Origin: Bugulina stolonifera
Taxonomy: Eukaryota > Bryozoa > Gymnolaemata > Cheilostomatida > Bugulidae
Length of the DNA stretch: 64,000 bases
Assembly: GCA_935421135.1 (NCBI GenBank)
Contig: OW285189.1
Location: forward strand, 10,065,072-10,129,071
Reading direction: 5' to 3'
The notes under the pieces were generated by a model that was not told where the DNA came from, searched no databases, and saw only the letters and a program-made list of their open reading frames with translations. Below are positions 45,903 to 59,711 of this stretch, piece by piece; position 1 is the first letter of the stretch; each line of letters starts with the position of its first letter. The position numbers and the translations under genes were made by a program.

Positions 45903-48900
45903 ATGGCGGAGTACCTTGCCTCGATTTTTGGCACCGAGAAAGACAAGTAAGAATCTTTTGCTGTAGAGCCAAACAGAATGTGGTTTTTGTAACAAATCAT
46001 GATGTGTACAAACATCTAGACGTATACCTATTATGAAACATTAGTCATTTGATAGTGAAATTCCCCGTAATGACTCTCGTATCTCGAACGCTTCTCCATG
46101 ATCCTCCAGCTAGCTTGTGTTTTATTTAATAAATATTAAATATTATAATTTTAATATACAAACAAGAACAATAATTAATGATAGAAAAATTAGTGTGAAT
46201 AGTTCACATTAACTAATTATAATGCATCAATTTTAATGTAGCCTAATGATGAAGAGTTTAGTTTAGAAGTGGCGTATAGGAGTAGTAAGTAAGTAGCTAT
46301 TATAATTATTAAATTGTTAGTCATAGTCCGATAGTGTATTTAGTTTTAAATTGCATAAAAACATTCATAAAAAAGCACATATAAGGTACAAAAATAGCAC
46401 ATATGATATATAAAGCATACAAAAAATAACGTAGTTCTTTATAACTTTACACACCCAGTGGCAAGTGTGGTCTGTGTGAAAAAATGCAAATTTTAATTTA
46501 TTGATTTATGCTTATGGTGCTTGACCACTGAGTACTGTAACTGTTGCGAAGTCAAATATCGTGCATCTCATATTCAATCAGCCCATGTATGAATGAAGCT
46601 ACTGCCTAAGTGACATCCCAGGTTATTTGGAGACCATTTGAATAGGCCCATTCATTTTCTATAATTTTTGGTTGAAGTATTAGTCTATTGATGGCTAGTT
46701 TAATTAAAGCATCATTGAGATACAATCAATTCAAAGTTTTTTGTTTAGTGCTGCATTCCTTTGGCCCATCGCTATATTAATTCCATCAAAGTTTTACAAC
46801 GTGTTGACATGGTATACCTCGGGCTCGAAGTTCCTAATTATGTATTATTGCTGAACTGATAGTATCAGTCTGAGTCTCACATTGATTAGTTAATTTACGA
46901 ATTGATGATTGATTTAGGAGTGGTCAAATAGCACGATTAACCCTGAAAAAAATGATAAATGACTGAGCACAGATAATGATGATATTCAACAATGGTGGTT
47001 GTAGTATTCGTTTTGCGTGATGGTTAATAGCATGACAATCAAAATGTTGATCATGATGGACGCTGATGCCAAGACTCCCTCGTAGTTAACCCATTTTCCA
47101 GTTATTTGGTGCCCGTTGTGACTTGTGTTTTCTGAAGTTAATCAGCTTCATCCGACCCAATTGTGGTAATCAAAGACATGAGCCAGGCCTCAAGGGATGA
47201 TGCTCACAGTGCACTAATCATAGAATTATTGACATAAATTGCTGCTTGAGTGATGCAATATATGGCAATTTATTATAGGTCCGGGTGGTTATTAGACGTT
47301 GAAATTTTATTAGCATATTAACATCAGTGTTGCAAGTTATTTTTGCAACTGTTTGTTTTAGAGTTAACTGTTCGTTCTACTTCAAGATCGGAGCTTGTAG
47401 ACATGGGGATAAATGTTCCAGACTTCACAATAAACCAACGTTCAGTCAGGTATTTTTCATTGGTAACATGGTTAGATGCTGTTATGCATAATTTATTTGG
47501 ACGCTAATCACCTGGTGGGATGAAGCGCTGTAGTTCAATTGTATGCTATAGTACTATTATCTAAATAAGTAGACCTACATGTACATATTTTCTGGACATT
47601 TGGAGGAGTTTTATGCCAATGCGAAAATTCAATCCGATTCATACCTCCTGTTATGATTTTATGTTTGTGTGGCATATGCAGCGATCTCAAAACAATCAAA
47701 TACATCCACATTCCGCAATTCATTTGCATGCCTTATAAAGGGAATTCAGAAGAAGGTTATATTTTCCTATCTCTTCATAACTGCACTTGGACCCACTTAA
47801 ATTAATACAACATTATCATGGTACATTGAATTTCTAATGACGAGAGATTTTTTGAACACACAAAAGTTGTTTAAATTCGATCAAATATGGAAAATAATTT
47901 TGATTGTTGTAAATAGTGAACTCAAAGCTAAATGGTTTACATCTATTTATTTACAGACCATTGTGATGCCCAATGTCTATTCTAACCCTCAGCACAACCA
48001 GACAGAATGTAAGTAGTCCAAAACAATTTAGGTGATGATGATTTAGATTTAGCTGATGACGTAGGCCTATTATAAGTAGCCTCCTACGCTTTGTACATTT
48101 AGTTTTAGGTATAATAATAATTATTATGATATGCAGCTCCACATATACAAGTACATGTATATAGTATTATGTAGCCTACATACTTGGAAGTCAGTTTAGT
48201 GAAAACTGGTCCTTTGGCCCTTGGTACAAAATCTTGATCTGAATTGTATTAAGTCCCCTCTAATCTACTGTATGGAGAATTTTATTGGCTTCACTGTGAA
48301 CTAACATGCTGTAACAAAGTTATTAATATCTTTAAATACTAGGCTATTTATACTGTCCTTAGTTACCTAAACTGGTTATTCATATACATGGTGATATCAA
48401 TATGCCTTTCTTGCATATTGTGTGTTCGTAATAATAGTAGGCCTCGCTTGTATGGTGTGTTTGTTCCATTTTATTTCAGCGGTGATTAGTGACCAGGAGG
48501 TCCAACTACACTTTGATGAATTTTTTGAAGAAATCTTTGTAGAGATGGAAGATAAGGTAACATTGGCAGTAAGGCAGACGGGGCAGCACCATTCGCCTAT
48601 TATCTACAGAATTGTGTAACAAGTTGCTTGTAGACTCTAGGTGTTTCTACTACTGCTCCCTCTCTCATTTGGGTTTGAGAGATATATATCTCACAACTTT
48701 TGGTTTGTAGTCAAACCAGACATGCAAGTTATTCACACACATTATAGGCATCATCTACTCGGAATTCATTGTAGATTCTAGGTTGAGATTCAACACCGCC
48801 GCTACTATTTTAGGTGGTTTTTTAGGTGAGGCATAACTGGATTTCACGTGCAAAGTGAAGGCAGGTTTTAGCGGAATTAAGTAATCTCACTTGTCGATTA

Positions 48901-49912
48901 AATATTGTGATATTGATTGCAGTGTTTTAATGGATTTATTAGGAATATGGACAAAACATGTACATAAAATTATCATTGTATTGCATTTAGTGGTGGTATT
49001 TCCTGCATATGTATGTAATCATCTCCATGATCTCTTACAGTATGGAGAGATTGAGGAGATGAACGTATGTGATAATCTTGGAGATCATCTTGTTGGAAAT
49101 GTCTATGTGAAGGTGGGTAAACTCTCAATCAGTCTACTGTATTATATTACATGTATATTGCATTTACACTTACATACTAGGGCCTATATTAATGTTTACA
49201 ATCATGTACTTTAGTCGTACTGTGTATGACTATATACTCACTGTTTGACCTTGACTCTTACATATAGTTCCGTAAAGAAGAGGATGCTGAGAAAGCTATG
49301 AATGCCTTAAACCTTCGGTGGTTTAATGGGCGGCCTTTGACATGTGACTTGTCACCGGTTACTGACTTTAGAGAGGCCTGCTGCAGACAGTACGAGCTTG
49401 GGTAAGTTTCTACTATTTGAATCAACTTTACGCTACCATTGCTATCACCCTTGATTTTTCTACGCATGATAAAATATAGGATCTGTTGTTGTGAAACAAT
49501 CGATGTGTAATGTATTGCAATTTGTTTTATTCAGGGAATGTACTCGCGGTGGCTTCTGCAACTTCATGCATCTTAAACCGATATCTAGAGATCTTCGTAA
49601 ACGGTTGTATGGACGGTCCAAGAGAAAGTATGTTGGTTTTACTGGCCATTAATAAGTGACCAATATCACATGACCACTCCCTCTCAATGAGCTGTTGGTT
49701 AGAAGAGTAGTGCATACAACTTTTGAGGTTTCTAATATTGGTTGTTGGATACTTGACATACATGTGCTTATATTGTTTGTACAAGCACAGTTTATGCTTT
49801 ATATTTCAGGTCCAGATCCAGGTCAAGGTCACGAGATAGAGGAGATAGAGGCCATAGGAGGAGATCAAGATCAAGAGACCGTGACAGAAGAGGCCGATCT
49901 GGACGCTACTGA
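45903..49912 (+). CDS. U2AF1: U2AF small subunit (U2AF35), 220 aa
   Basis: Exons: 45903-45946, 47362-47449, 47957-48008, 48480-48556, 49041-49112, 49268-49401, 49535-49627, 49810-49912; all in phase (663 nt). It reads the AG of the 3' splice site as partner of U2AF65. It opens with [20 protein letters not shown], as in vertebrates. Zinc finger 1: Cys18, Cys27, Cys33, His37 ([16 protein letters not shown]), with the AG-reading Ser34 kept. The UHM domain follows ([20 protein letters not shown]...), then zinc finger 2 ([23 protein letters not shown]) with Arg151 and Gln152 at the positions of human Arg156 and Gln157. The RS tail ([20 protein letters not shown]) is short and lacks the vertebrate glycine run, which largely explains 220 rather than 240 residues. 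Confidence 0.97.
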
Positions 49913-50069
49913 ACAGTCTATATTCAGTCCCTGTCATCACAGAGATATTAGAGGCAGGCAGCTACTTTAGTGAAAAGGAAACCAAACTGTATCATAGACT
50001 ATTACTCATTTGCATAAAATTTGCACCCATGTATTTGTGTCAATTGAACTTACTGTACATATTATTTGA

Positions 50070-50075
50070 AATAAA
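50070..50075 (+). promoter_or_regulatory. Polyadenylation signal of U2AF1
   Basis: AATAAA 158 bases after the U2AF1 stop. It is the first canonical hexamer downstream and lies before the convergent TM7SF3-like gene ends at 50446. Confidence 0.55.
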
Positions 50076-50445
50076 GTCAATGGAAATTGCATAAAATTGT
50101 TATTAAAAATATTAGTGAGAATCATAGTGGACAGAATTATCCAGTAACAAAAGTGTTGTAGATGTGAGCAAATAATTTGAGTAAAATATCGACACCAACA
50201 GTAATAACATGTACACTTGTTCAAAACAACGAGGAGTCACAGCATTATGGTGCTTTTTCAACTGCAAGGAGGGGTCCCCAATGAACCAACTGTACAAAAT
50301 TAACATAAATAACAATAAATATGTAGAAATGGTATAGTATTGTTATGATTGTGGCAAAACAGTAGTGAATGTCGTCAAAAAATAATTTATGTAATAAAAT
50401 ATGATGAAAATGATCAAGAAGAGATGTCTGTTTGGTCATGCTGGA

Positions 50446-53400
50446 CTAAGGATCCACAGCTCCATAATCCTTGCGGGGTGTTGGAGGTCTGAGGGTGGAA
50501 TTTGGAGGGCTCAGAAGTCTAGCTTGTTCTTCCAGTTCCGCTAAAAATATCAACAGGTTTGATATAATAATTATGCACACATCTATAACATTTCGATCAC
50601 TGTTGACTATGTGGTACTTTGTAAAGGATCCAATGAGAATATTCGCACAAACTTGCCCTATTACTAGAATGTTTTGATACTCATTCACAGCTAATTCATC
50701 CAAGTTGACACCCGGTACAAGCACATGATTATACATTTCAGAAGTAAACAAACCAGAGAGTCTAGCTCCGAGTCTTTTCTTTCTTGGAGACATTGGGAAA
50801 TCTTGCTTTTCCCTTTCAGTATAAAACTGTGTCACACTTCCAGCTACCGCCAGTACAATCCACAGAGCCATAAGCCCACCATCTAAATCACATACATGTA
50901 CATGAACATACGTAACATAATAGACTAAATTGTAGCTTATATTGCAGGCTAACATCACAACTAATCAGAGAAAAAGATGAGGGCAAAAATCCTGTCAAAT
51001 CAGCTCCGCCCCAGTGTTATTCTAACCAACCAATCAATAGCATCTTTGCCCAATGTAAAGCCAAAGACAGAGGAAGTAAAGATGGTTCACTCTGGCCAAG
51101 AACTGTCCTTTCCAATTAGACTGCTACCTTGTACTATAATGCGCTATTCCTATTGGAGTACCTCGGATTAATCTATCACATACAGTTTAGGGACTGTCAA
51201 ACAAGACGTATTTGGTGGGACCTGTTATTATTATTGAATATATCGTCTTTCCTTCCTCTATCTTTGATAAAGTTACACTTGTGAGACTATGGTAAGGGCA
51301 ATATGAAGCCATGTCAGATCTAACATCCAGTATTGTACCTATGTCACAAATGTTGAAGTTGTTTCCCCATAAAACACAAAACTGAAAGCAGATAACTCCT
51401 GATTATAATACAAACCTTTAGCTGTGAATGGGGCCGAGAACACTGCGTTGAAGTATTGATATACAGTAGCACGTCTAATGGTTTCAACTACAATGTGGTG
51501 AAGGGATGCCTGTATGAACACTGATATGGCAGCCGTAAAGCAGTAAGATCCCAGAAAAGCACAGCTCACAATGTTTACCTGAAAACATATATTTACAGAA
51601 TGTTCTTATTAGTGACCCACACAAAAAGTGTGCATGATTTATATCACCCAATGAATAACAGGGGGGGGGGGGGGGGGATGAACCATTGTGTAACAACCTG
51701 ATATTCAACACAAACATTATAGAGCATATACATGTATAAAATGAACATGGAATATTCTAGTGCAAGCTTAAACTAGGCATCAGGTCCACTGGCCGAAACC
51801 AATCAGTAAGTCCAGTTTAGTTCAATGTAGTAATGGGGGTAGACCTGGAAAAAGTGGATGTAGTAGGCCATTGCGTCTTCCTCCAGTAGCAAGCTGTATT
51901 AGCACTAATTACAATGAATTGACAATGCTCCACCTGAATAGTGCGTCCACCTTTCCCAGGCCTATTCACCACCACACTAGATTAAACAGTACTTGCCGAT
52001 TGGTATAGACTAGCAGGCCTGATGCCGTAAACAGCATGCTAAGAAATGTGGGTAGTCGTGGGCATCTTACAGCTATCTCAAAATGACTTGTTCAACTAGT
52101 TGGTGAATACAATGTTATACATAGGTTGGTTCACAAGAATATTATAATATATACATGCACATGTGTATAACCATTAATACTCTGTTCTTGTTTGGAACAA
52201 GAGAGAATAACTCCAAGGTACTCATTACACAGTAATAGAGCATGCATTAAATTAAATAACCTAACAGAAATTGTCAGTCTAACCTTTTTGGGGAAGATAA
52301 CGAAGACGAGGATCATCAGTACAATAGGTATGGGGTACATTAGCCACATCTCCCAGTTGTTGCTGAATATGGATACATTGGCTACAAGATTACAACAATA
52401 TTATCACAGGTACAATACACAGGTGCTGAATTTTGGACAAATATGGTAACACATGGATACCGTAGTAGAAGAATTTATTTCAATTTTCAAGAACATAAAA
52501 ATAGTAATAAAGCAGATCTGACTCTGCGTCTGCAGGAGCTTTGGAAGGATTTTTTTGCTAATGATTGGTTAAGAAATTTCATGGTGTCAAATTTTGGTCA
52601 ATTGAGATATTTCAACCAGCCGTGGATATAAGCTGTTTGTTGATTCGCTGTCTGCAAAACTTTTCAGTATTCAGCAGTCTCTCAAAAACATTCTAAGATG
52701 TTTTCATCTAACAATATAAACACAATGACACTCAATAAGATAATAAGAACCAGAAAATAAACAAATAGATTTGTCCTTGGTATGTAGCTGCTATATACAA
52801 ACCAAGAGGAGTGTAGAAGATGATAGAAGATATAAGGAATCCCGCATTTGTAGCAGCTAGTACAGCATTTAGCGTTGCTATGCCAGCAGTACACCACAGA
52901 GCTAACCATAGTCCACCTCCAACTAGTGCCAATCCACCCGATCCAGCTAATAATGCTGTAATATAACAGTCTAGTAAGGTAATCCTAGCACAACATACTG
53001 TATTTCATGTCACAGGGTGGGTTTGGATGATACGGCCCGCTTGAAAGATGTTACAAAATAACTATGAGATAGCTTAGTGTCTATCATCAGTTAAGTTCAT
53101 ACAAACTGCATTTCATTTCAGCAATTAGTATTCTAGTTAGACACAAATGTGTGATAATAGTTCTGTCACTAGTGAAAACATCATATAGTAGCTTGTGAGG
53201 TTCTCAGTCTAGAAAGAGTATAACATGCGAATTCTTGAGCTACAGCCACCTGTAAATTTACATACAGTGTACTATATATGTATCCATGGATATATAAATT
53301 ACCTGCTGAAGAAACCTGGGCTATCATCAGACCAATAAAAGAGCAGAGAAGAGCCACGAGAAATCCATGGATAAAAACTTCACAGTAAAAATATCTGTGG

Positions 53401-56400
53401 CCAACAAACGTCAGGAATACTCCAATTAGTCCAAGTATACTGGCAAGCAGGTAGAAATACCACTGGACTGCAAAGTAGGTTGTAAAATAGCTATGAGATT
53501 CCCACGTCTACTAATTAACTAGGTCTAGCATTCAGACCTTATTTCTACATCTAGGAGTTATGACACCATTCCCCTCTATAACTATCATTGGACTTGCTAG
53601 CATCATAATCCAGTAATTGGGCTAGCATGCAGCATCAGATTCAAATAGGTGACTGGCTCCAATAGAGAGCCAACGTAATGCATAGCAAGGTATAAGGAGA
53701 CTAGCGCTGTTATGACATCACCAGTCTCACACTTACTAACTTGGTATGTATGTAAGAATGAACAAAAATATCATGCACAACTTGGTTAAATAATTAAAAA
53801 ATTTCAGCAAATAAATGTGGCATTACGACCACTTTTTGATGCAATTTGAAGTTGTCCTTTCTTTTGGCAAAAACCAAAAGTTGAATTTGATGTTGTTTAC
53901 TACTTATAACTTTGAAGTTACTTCCCCTTTGATCAGAGGGAAGACAGCTCCAAAGCTACTATAACTGAATGCAGTGCCCAGTCTGGTCTTGAAGAATGAC
54001 AGGTAGCCATTCTGGTAACTACCCTCTCTTGACTGTATATTTATCGACACATACACTTCTGCCTGAACTATGCATTATTTAGTGGTATGTGTACCTTGGC
54101 ATGGGTGGTCTGATGTGTATCTATTAATATCACAACCATATGATACTGTAGATACATAGCTAGCCTGTCTCCCAGTGCTTGTATCAGTTACTACTATACC
54201 AATAAATACTGGCTGGTCAGGGTATGATGTGATAATCATGGCTGGTTTACTGCTAATTGCCCTGGTGTGCTCCAACAACTACAATATACAATGACAGGTA
54301 TGGTGAGGACCTAACAGTAAGTGTTTAGAGCAGACACGTCTATATGAAAGAAAATTGCTGATCGAAACTTCTGGGCTCCTGGAATTCAAGCTGAACAATG
54401 ATTCTGGAGGTCAAACAGACTTTATTAAAAGACCAGGTGTCTTTCTGACAAGTTACCAGACCCCCACAGAAACTTGATATAGTTCACGTTCATGTTATCT
54501 TGAAGTTCCATCCGTGGATGAACAACTGCATGTTCTCTACTCATTAAGTAAGCTGTTATGATATATCCACTTGTAATTAGCTAGATAAGATTACAAGTAT
54601 ATCTATTATTAGGGGTATAAACGGCTAGTATACACAGACATAGTGATATACACAGACATGAGATAGCTACATAATGTAGTGTTACTACCAACCTTAGGAG
54701 CGTGCTCATTGACACCTTTGATAGACTTGGTTAAACTATCAACATAGTTCTTCTCAGAGCCTGAGCCACCACTCTACAAGACACCAGATCGTCAGCACAT
54801 GTGGGGTGCGGAAGCAATTGGTTATTTGTTGCACAATGCATACATCAGTAAATTAAGCATCTGCATACAAATGTATAATTATTGCATAGCTCTACATTTA
54901 ATGATAATAATATCCGTGGCGCCAAACACAATTCTTTAATGTGGCTGCCCAATAGCAGAACTAGTCGAGGGGCCACCACGGCTCCTAGAGCTGGATATTA
55001 TTATAGTTTGATATGGCACAGAGGGAAAACCTTTTACGGGGCGAAAACCTCCAGGTCATTGACGGGACTCGAATCTACATCCTTGCAAATAACTTGTGTC
55101 ATTGCTGCAAGACCAGAGTGACTAGCGCTAGACCACTCAGCCACCAACACTTCACTATATATACATTATAGTATATACTATACTCTACACGGTATACATG
55201 AACTAAAACCAAATTGATAGTATAAAAGATATGCTATTGCGGGAGATAACACTAGATAAAACAGAAAAATCAAGGTTCTGTGAGATACACTTCTATTATG
55301 CAATATTTTGTCACATGTATGCTATAAACCTATGCACGATATGAAAGTTACATTGAGTTGCAAATACCAGCATACCAGTATACACAGTAAATAGATTACC
55401 CACATTACCACAGTCTAATAACGACTCTACTCACATCAAAGTGTAAAGCGTAGATAGAATACTTCAACTGTGAGAAGCTGGTTGTATTGTCACACAGAGC
55501 ATCTTTGGTATTAGCGTACTGAAACTGTATCCACAGCTGAAAACCATCATACCAGGTGTGGATGTTGGGGTCATCCTCAAAATTAAACTCCATGTTGCAT
55601 CCACCAGGGACAGGGTCTAAAGTAGAGGCAGTAATTCAATTGTACATTAACATTATGAACCTAGTCCTAGTGCACACACAATTTTGACCATCATATTACC
55701 TTAGCACTAGGACTGGGGTGATATACTGGGATACTGCATTAAGAATTTATATGGTTCAGATGATAGCTCCACAAAACCGGATAATTCTTTGGTCATTTCT
55801 GTCACTATGATTGCTGAGAGAAGCAAATTTTTTACAAAACGAACATAATACCGGGTCACTGTACCATGTAAAGCTAGCACTTGCTTATAACTTTCTCTCA
55901 TAGATAGTTAATGACACCCACTAACCTGACTTTGTATATTTGGTGTAGGTACAATATATATTCATTGTTAAGTCATTCTTATTGGTTACATGAAGTGTGG
56001 AGTTAGTACCACCATATAGCACATCTCCGATAGATGGACCGGTCTCTTCCACACCAAAGAGCTGCTTTGGTTGATACATTGTCAAGTTGGTCTGTTTTGA
56101 GTGACATTGTGGAATATAGAAGTCAGTAGACTGTTTGGTGAATAGACTGGATACAAGACGGAAAGGCTTATTGGAAGGAAGGGCAATGTTAACCAGCTTA
56201 GCTTCTGAAAGTGTAATGACATCTTCAGCTGAAACCGACGATAACACCACCAGCACCAAAACCCATTGCAAACCTAAAACAACGGATAGATACCTGGATA
56301 AGTTATCTCCTGATGTAATGGTGGGAAGAACATAAATTTACATTTATGTGATGCACTCACTTAAACTTGAAATACGTAAACACGAAGCCTTTAGAAGTTT

Positions 56401-56468
56401 TTTTTTCAATTCTAAAGCGTTTTATCTAATCTTTCTACTTTTTGATTTACCTACTTACACATGACCAT
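50446..56468 (-). CDS. TM7SF3: TM7SF3-like seven-transmembrane protein, 606 aa (or 535 if a further intron is removed)
   Basis: Minus-strand exons: 56468-56459, 56273-55926, 55616-55435, 54773-54693, 54278-54095, 53467-53303, 52955-52803, 52381-52284, 51578-51416, 50882-50446; phases agree throughout (1821 nt). Residues 1-19 are a signal peptide (MVMCLQWVLVLVVLSSVSA) joined across a 10-nt coding exon. The lumenal region includes DPVPGGCNMEFNFEDDPNIH, closely matching the TM7SF3 family, with Asn-glycosylation sites. Seven hydrophobic segments follow in exons 6-10, including GFLISSIIFYTPLG and LGSYCFTAAISVF, also family landmarks. Human TM7SF3 has about 570 residues; it is linked to stress and p53 responses, but its molecular role is unclear. 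In the last exon, 50753-50541 has GT-AG ends and is 213 nt (71 codons) without a stop, so it may be an in-frame intron. Exon 1 is inferred from phase and signal-peptide logic. Confidence 0.88.
51661..51677. repeat. G17 homopolymer in a TM7SF3 intron
   Basis: Seventeen G in a row on the plus strand (C-run on the coding strand), in the intron upstream of the exon at 51578-51416. It lies about 80 bases before that exon's acceptor. Length is prone to sequencing error. Confidence 0.9.
54905..55146 (-). mobile_element. tRNA-derived SINE (Ser/Leu-like head)
   Basis: On the minus strand the head reads TGGCTGAGTGGTCTAGCGC (A box, about 55140-55120), then a longer-than-usual arm region and GATTCGAGTCCC (B box, about 55070), as in type II tRNAs. 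A GC-richer body follows (CGTGGTGGCCCCTCG) and an ATTATTAT tail. It lies in the third intron of the TM7SF3-like gene. No acceptor stem closes, so it is not a functional tRNA gene. Confidence 0.5.
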
Positions 56469-57281
56469 ATTGATAGTGTAGTCTCTCTTAGAGAGTATGC
56501 TAGCTAAAGTTATGTTCACTAGCTTTCACGCCGACTTAAATTTCGAACTTTAGTTAGTCTGAGGGTATCTATGCGTCACAAAGTTGAGCAGTGAAACGTA
56601 AAATATAAATGAAATATTAAATAATTGTTCAACAAAATGATTTTAATTAGCGAGCGCGAATATAAGGTTCACAAACTAATCACCCTTATTTCTACTGAAG
56701 AGTATTTACCTGCACATAACAGTTCAGGACTATTTTATAACAGTAGATTACTGACCACTTACCTTGCTTACCCCGGTGTCAATGTCTTTGTATAATAACA
56801 TTTGGTTAGAAATAAACGTACACTTTTCGTGGGATCTACAGCTAAACAGGGATGTCTCGAGTGCAACATATATTACTATAGAGACTTAATAGGGATGGTT
56901 CGCAGAGCGATCTATGAATTTGGTCAAAATTATAATTATTTTCCACTAGCCGATTGCGATATTTCCATAGAATTTATTTCTGTTCAGCACAGCCATTCCT
57001 CTCATGATTATATTTTGCTAATTTTGACCTGTGCTTGAATAACTTCGCTGTGCGCCCCAGTATCCCTCTAGTTTAAATTGTTTTGAGCAGTTCAGATGAA
57101 ATCTTGAAAACACAACTGTCGAACACTAACAGAAACATAGAATGATAGATGTAAAATAATGATAGTCCTTTTTCTTATCCCTTATCTCTTTCTGTATTAT
57201 GGGCTTATGGCATAGTCAGATGCCTATAGTTTGGTTGGATAGGGGCTAAAAGAAAAAATGCACATATGCATATGGTTCCAT
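56469..57281. other. Upstream region of the TM7SF3-like gene
   Basis: No gene recognised. It should contain the TM7SF3 promoter and 5' UTR. A second donor-like site (minus strand AAG|GTAAGT, near 56763) with an ATG upstream could be an alternative or non-coding 5' exon, but its phase does not fit the known exon 2. Confidence 0.4.
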
Positions 57282-57310
57282 CAAGGAGTAAGAGAGAGAA
57301 GGAGGCTCGT
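57282..57310 (+). repeat. Left piece of a short repeat split by transposon insertion
   Basis: CAAGGAGTAAGAGAGAGAAGG... matches the end of the 98-bp element at 17543-17640 (opposite orientation). The match resumes at 63105-63173 immediately after the inserted element, so the original repeat was one unit. The last eight bases, AGGCTCGT, are the target duplication. Confidence 0.75.
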
Positions 57311-59108
57311 CAGACCTGCCAACTCTCACGCATTGAGCGTGAGATTCAAGCAATTGCCCCATGCCTCAAGCTCTCACTCCCTTCTCACTCTTTTGCCCCA
57401 TCAAAGCAATAAAAAATTATTTTTTGCCCCATTATAAAGTAATAAAAATGTTGTTTTTGCCTCATTTTGCTCTACTTACTTGCTTTCCTCAAGCCACAAA
57501 GCTCATACAAACAAAGAGTACACGGTACAGTTTATTGGCATTGCCACAATAGCCTTTATTTCATTTATATGGAGCATCAATTTATATGTTGGGATACAGA
57601 GATGCCCCTTATTAATTAGGATCCTATCACAACACTTAGGCACCTACCATAAATGATAATCTGAATTCAACTATAATATTGGATGATAATCATAATATTG
57701 ATATATACCAAAGTATTATTAGGCCTACATTATTTTATATTATCAGTTGTACGAGTGAGCTAAGCCTAACTAGTAGGCCTACTACCTGCATTACTGTAAT
57801 TTGTACGGTGACAGTGCGATAGAATGGAATGGTGAGAAACTATTAGTATAAGTATATCAAATTTAATACAAAAACTATTATTCTAATTATCAAATTGCCA
57901 GAGTTCCTGGGTAGATTGACTCTGGGGCAGACTATTTTGTAGCTGATAGTACTAAATCGCTAAATGAGATGTAGTTAATCTTATTGTTACACATTGAAGC
58001 TTTTTTGTACAGATATGAGAAAATAAATGCATTGGAAAATGCTATCACTATACTTTATTTGACAATTTTAAAAACGAGTCGTGTAGCTCGATAACCAGGT
58101 TTTGATTAAAATGGGCAAACTTCAAAAAAGTTTAAGCTAATAAGCTATCTGGCTCTTACATTGGCCCTCACACCCCTTATACATAATTAAACACCATACC
58201 AAACTGCCTCCCTAAAGACGACGCTCAGCAATACAATTATCAAATGTGCTAATCTCTCAGATGATTTTCACCCATCAGAAGGATGATAGTCTTAAGAAAA
58301 CGGTCAAGTCTGGCACTGGATACAGCTTTTTTTTCAAGTGTGGTAGTATTGTGGTGTTTGACTGTGTCTAGCACACTATCCTACATACCACATTTGCTGA
58401 AATCACCCAATAAAACCCTTGGGCTGACCAAACACTGCTAGATACCGTAGATACCTGCAGATTAAAACCTTATACAACTGATTAACAGGTCCAACGGGCT
58501 CCTATCATGTATATTGTTGTGCATGCATAGGACCGGCCCCTGATTCCATGTCTAAACTTGTATAACTTATTTTGAACTAACACTGGTTACCCTGGGCACT
58601 AAATTCCACAGACTGGAAGACTCCTAGGTAGTGCTTTAGGTTTCTATCAAGAATTCAGAGTATGTAAGAAGATATAAAGAACTGTGTTGTAATCTAAGTA
58701 GCAACTGAACAAAACAGAGAAAGTGGCACTTTTTATAAAAAAAACTGGCTGTCTAGAGTCTGAAGGGCCATCAATACCCAACTAGTTTCTACAAAAACTT
58801 CAGAGCCAATGCACCATCGACAACGATTAGGACATAATGAAAACACCAGGGTCCAGCATAAAATGTCAGCCCTTACAAGTCAGGTGGAGGATTGTGATCT
58901 ATGTAAACAATTGTTTAATAAATAAGTGTTATCGGCTCTCGGCCTATAATAGATAACAGTCAATCCCAGTCAGCAACGAACTCAACAAAATATGACTCAA
59001 CAAGAAATACATATAAAAATAAAGTTGTACAACTAAAGTATGGTTGAGAGATGTAGGGCCTACAGTATAGAGGCAAGCACAACTTTATGGTTTTGGTCAT
59101 AGCCAGGG

Positions 59109-59220
59109 TTCTTCAGCGAAGTTTCAGATGGAGAAGTTGGCTTCTTCATTAAAAATGGTGTCACCCCAACCACAAACAAAGATCTAAGGCTACATGAACT
59201 GTGTACTATTGCACCTAGCA
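59109..59220 (-). mobile_element. Decayed MITE of the 170-bp family inside the 5.8-kb element
   Basis: Contains AACCCCAACC-like CACCCCAACCACAAACAAAG, TCTAAGGCTA and the terminal TTGCACCTA, in the reverse orientation, closest to the variant at 21440-21588. It implies that the host element is old enough to have taken up, or to have carried, a MITE. Confidence 0.5.
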
Positions 59221-59711
59221 CAGCACATGCGATTGAAGTTGGTTAATTATGCGATATAAAGATTGTATTTACAGTTCATCACAATATGTAGGCCTACAAC
59301 TTGTTTTATCCACTTTCTACCAATGCGCATCAAATCGTTGGCAACAAACTTCTTGGTAATATATGACTAATAAATATATTATGTTTAAAAGATATTTGGA
59401 TCTTTGTACCACACGATTGTAAGCTCATCATAAGCAGACTAATTAACTGCTAATACATTGGAGGACCTAAGCTTTTACTACAACTAAACAAACTGAAACT
59501 GAATTTTATGTAATTACATTAAACTACAACAGCTCTATTAGATGTTATTACAGTAGGGCCTAATCGTAAGGGCTAAGCAAATATTAATATAATAAATCTA
59601 GGTTAAATATATACATTATTTTCACTAACTTGCTAAATTACTAGATTTTATTTTACATAAGAACAAACAAGTCACAATCTCTTAATTGGTCTACGAGTAC
59701 TATTCTATAAC

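Noticed and set aside
48141..48619. Extended U2AF1 exon 4 with a longer open frame past its donor
   Set aside because: The GTAACA donor at 48557 gives exact continuity with the next exon (MEDK then YGEIEEMN).
55707..55901. Minus-strand open frame of 64 codons with a plausible acceptor, between TM7SF3 exons 2 and 3
   Set aside because: Exon 2 joins exon 3 directly in phase and matches the family across the junction (DPVPGGCN); the open frame ends in a stop before any usable donor.
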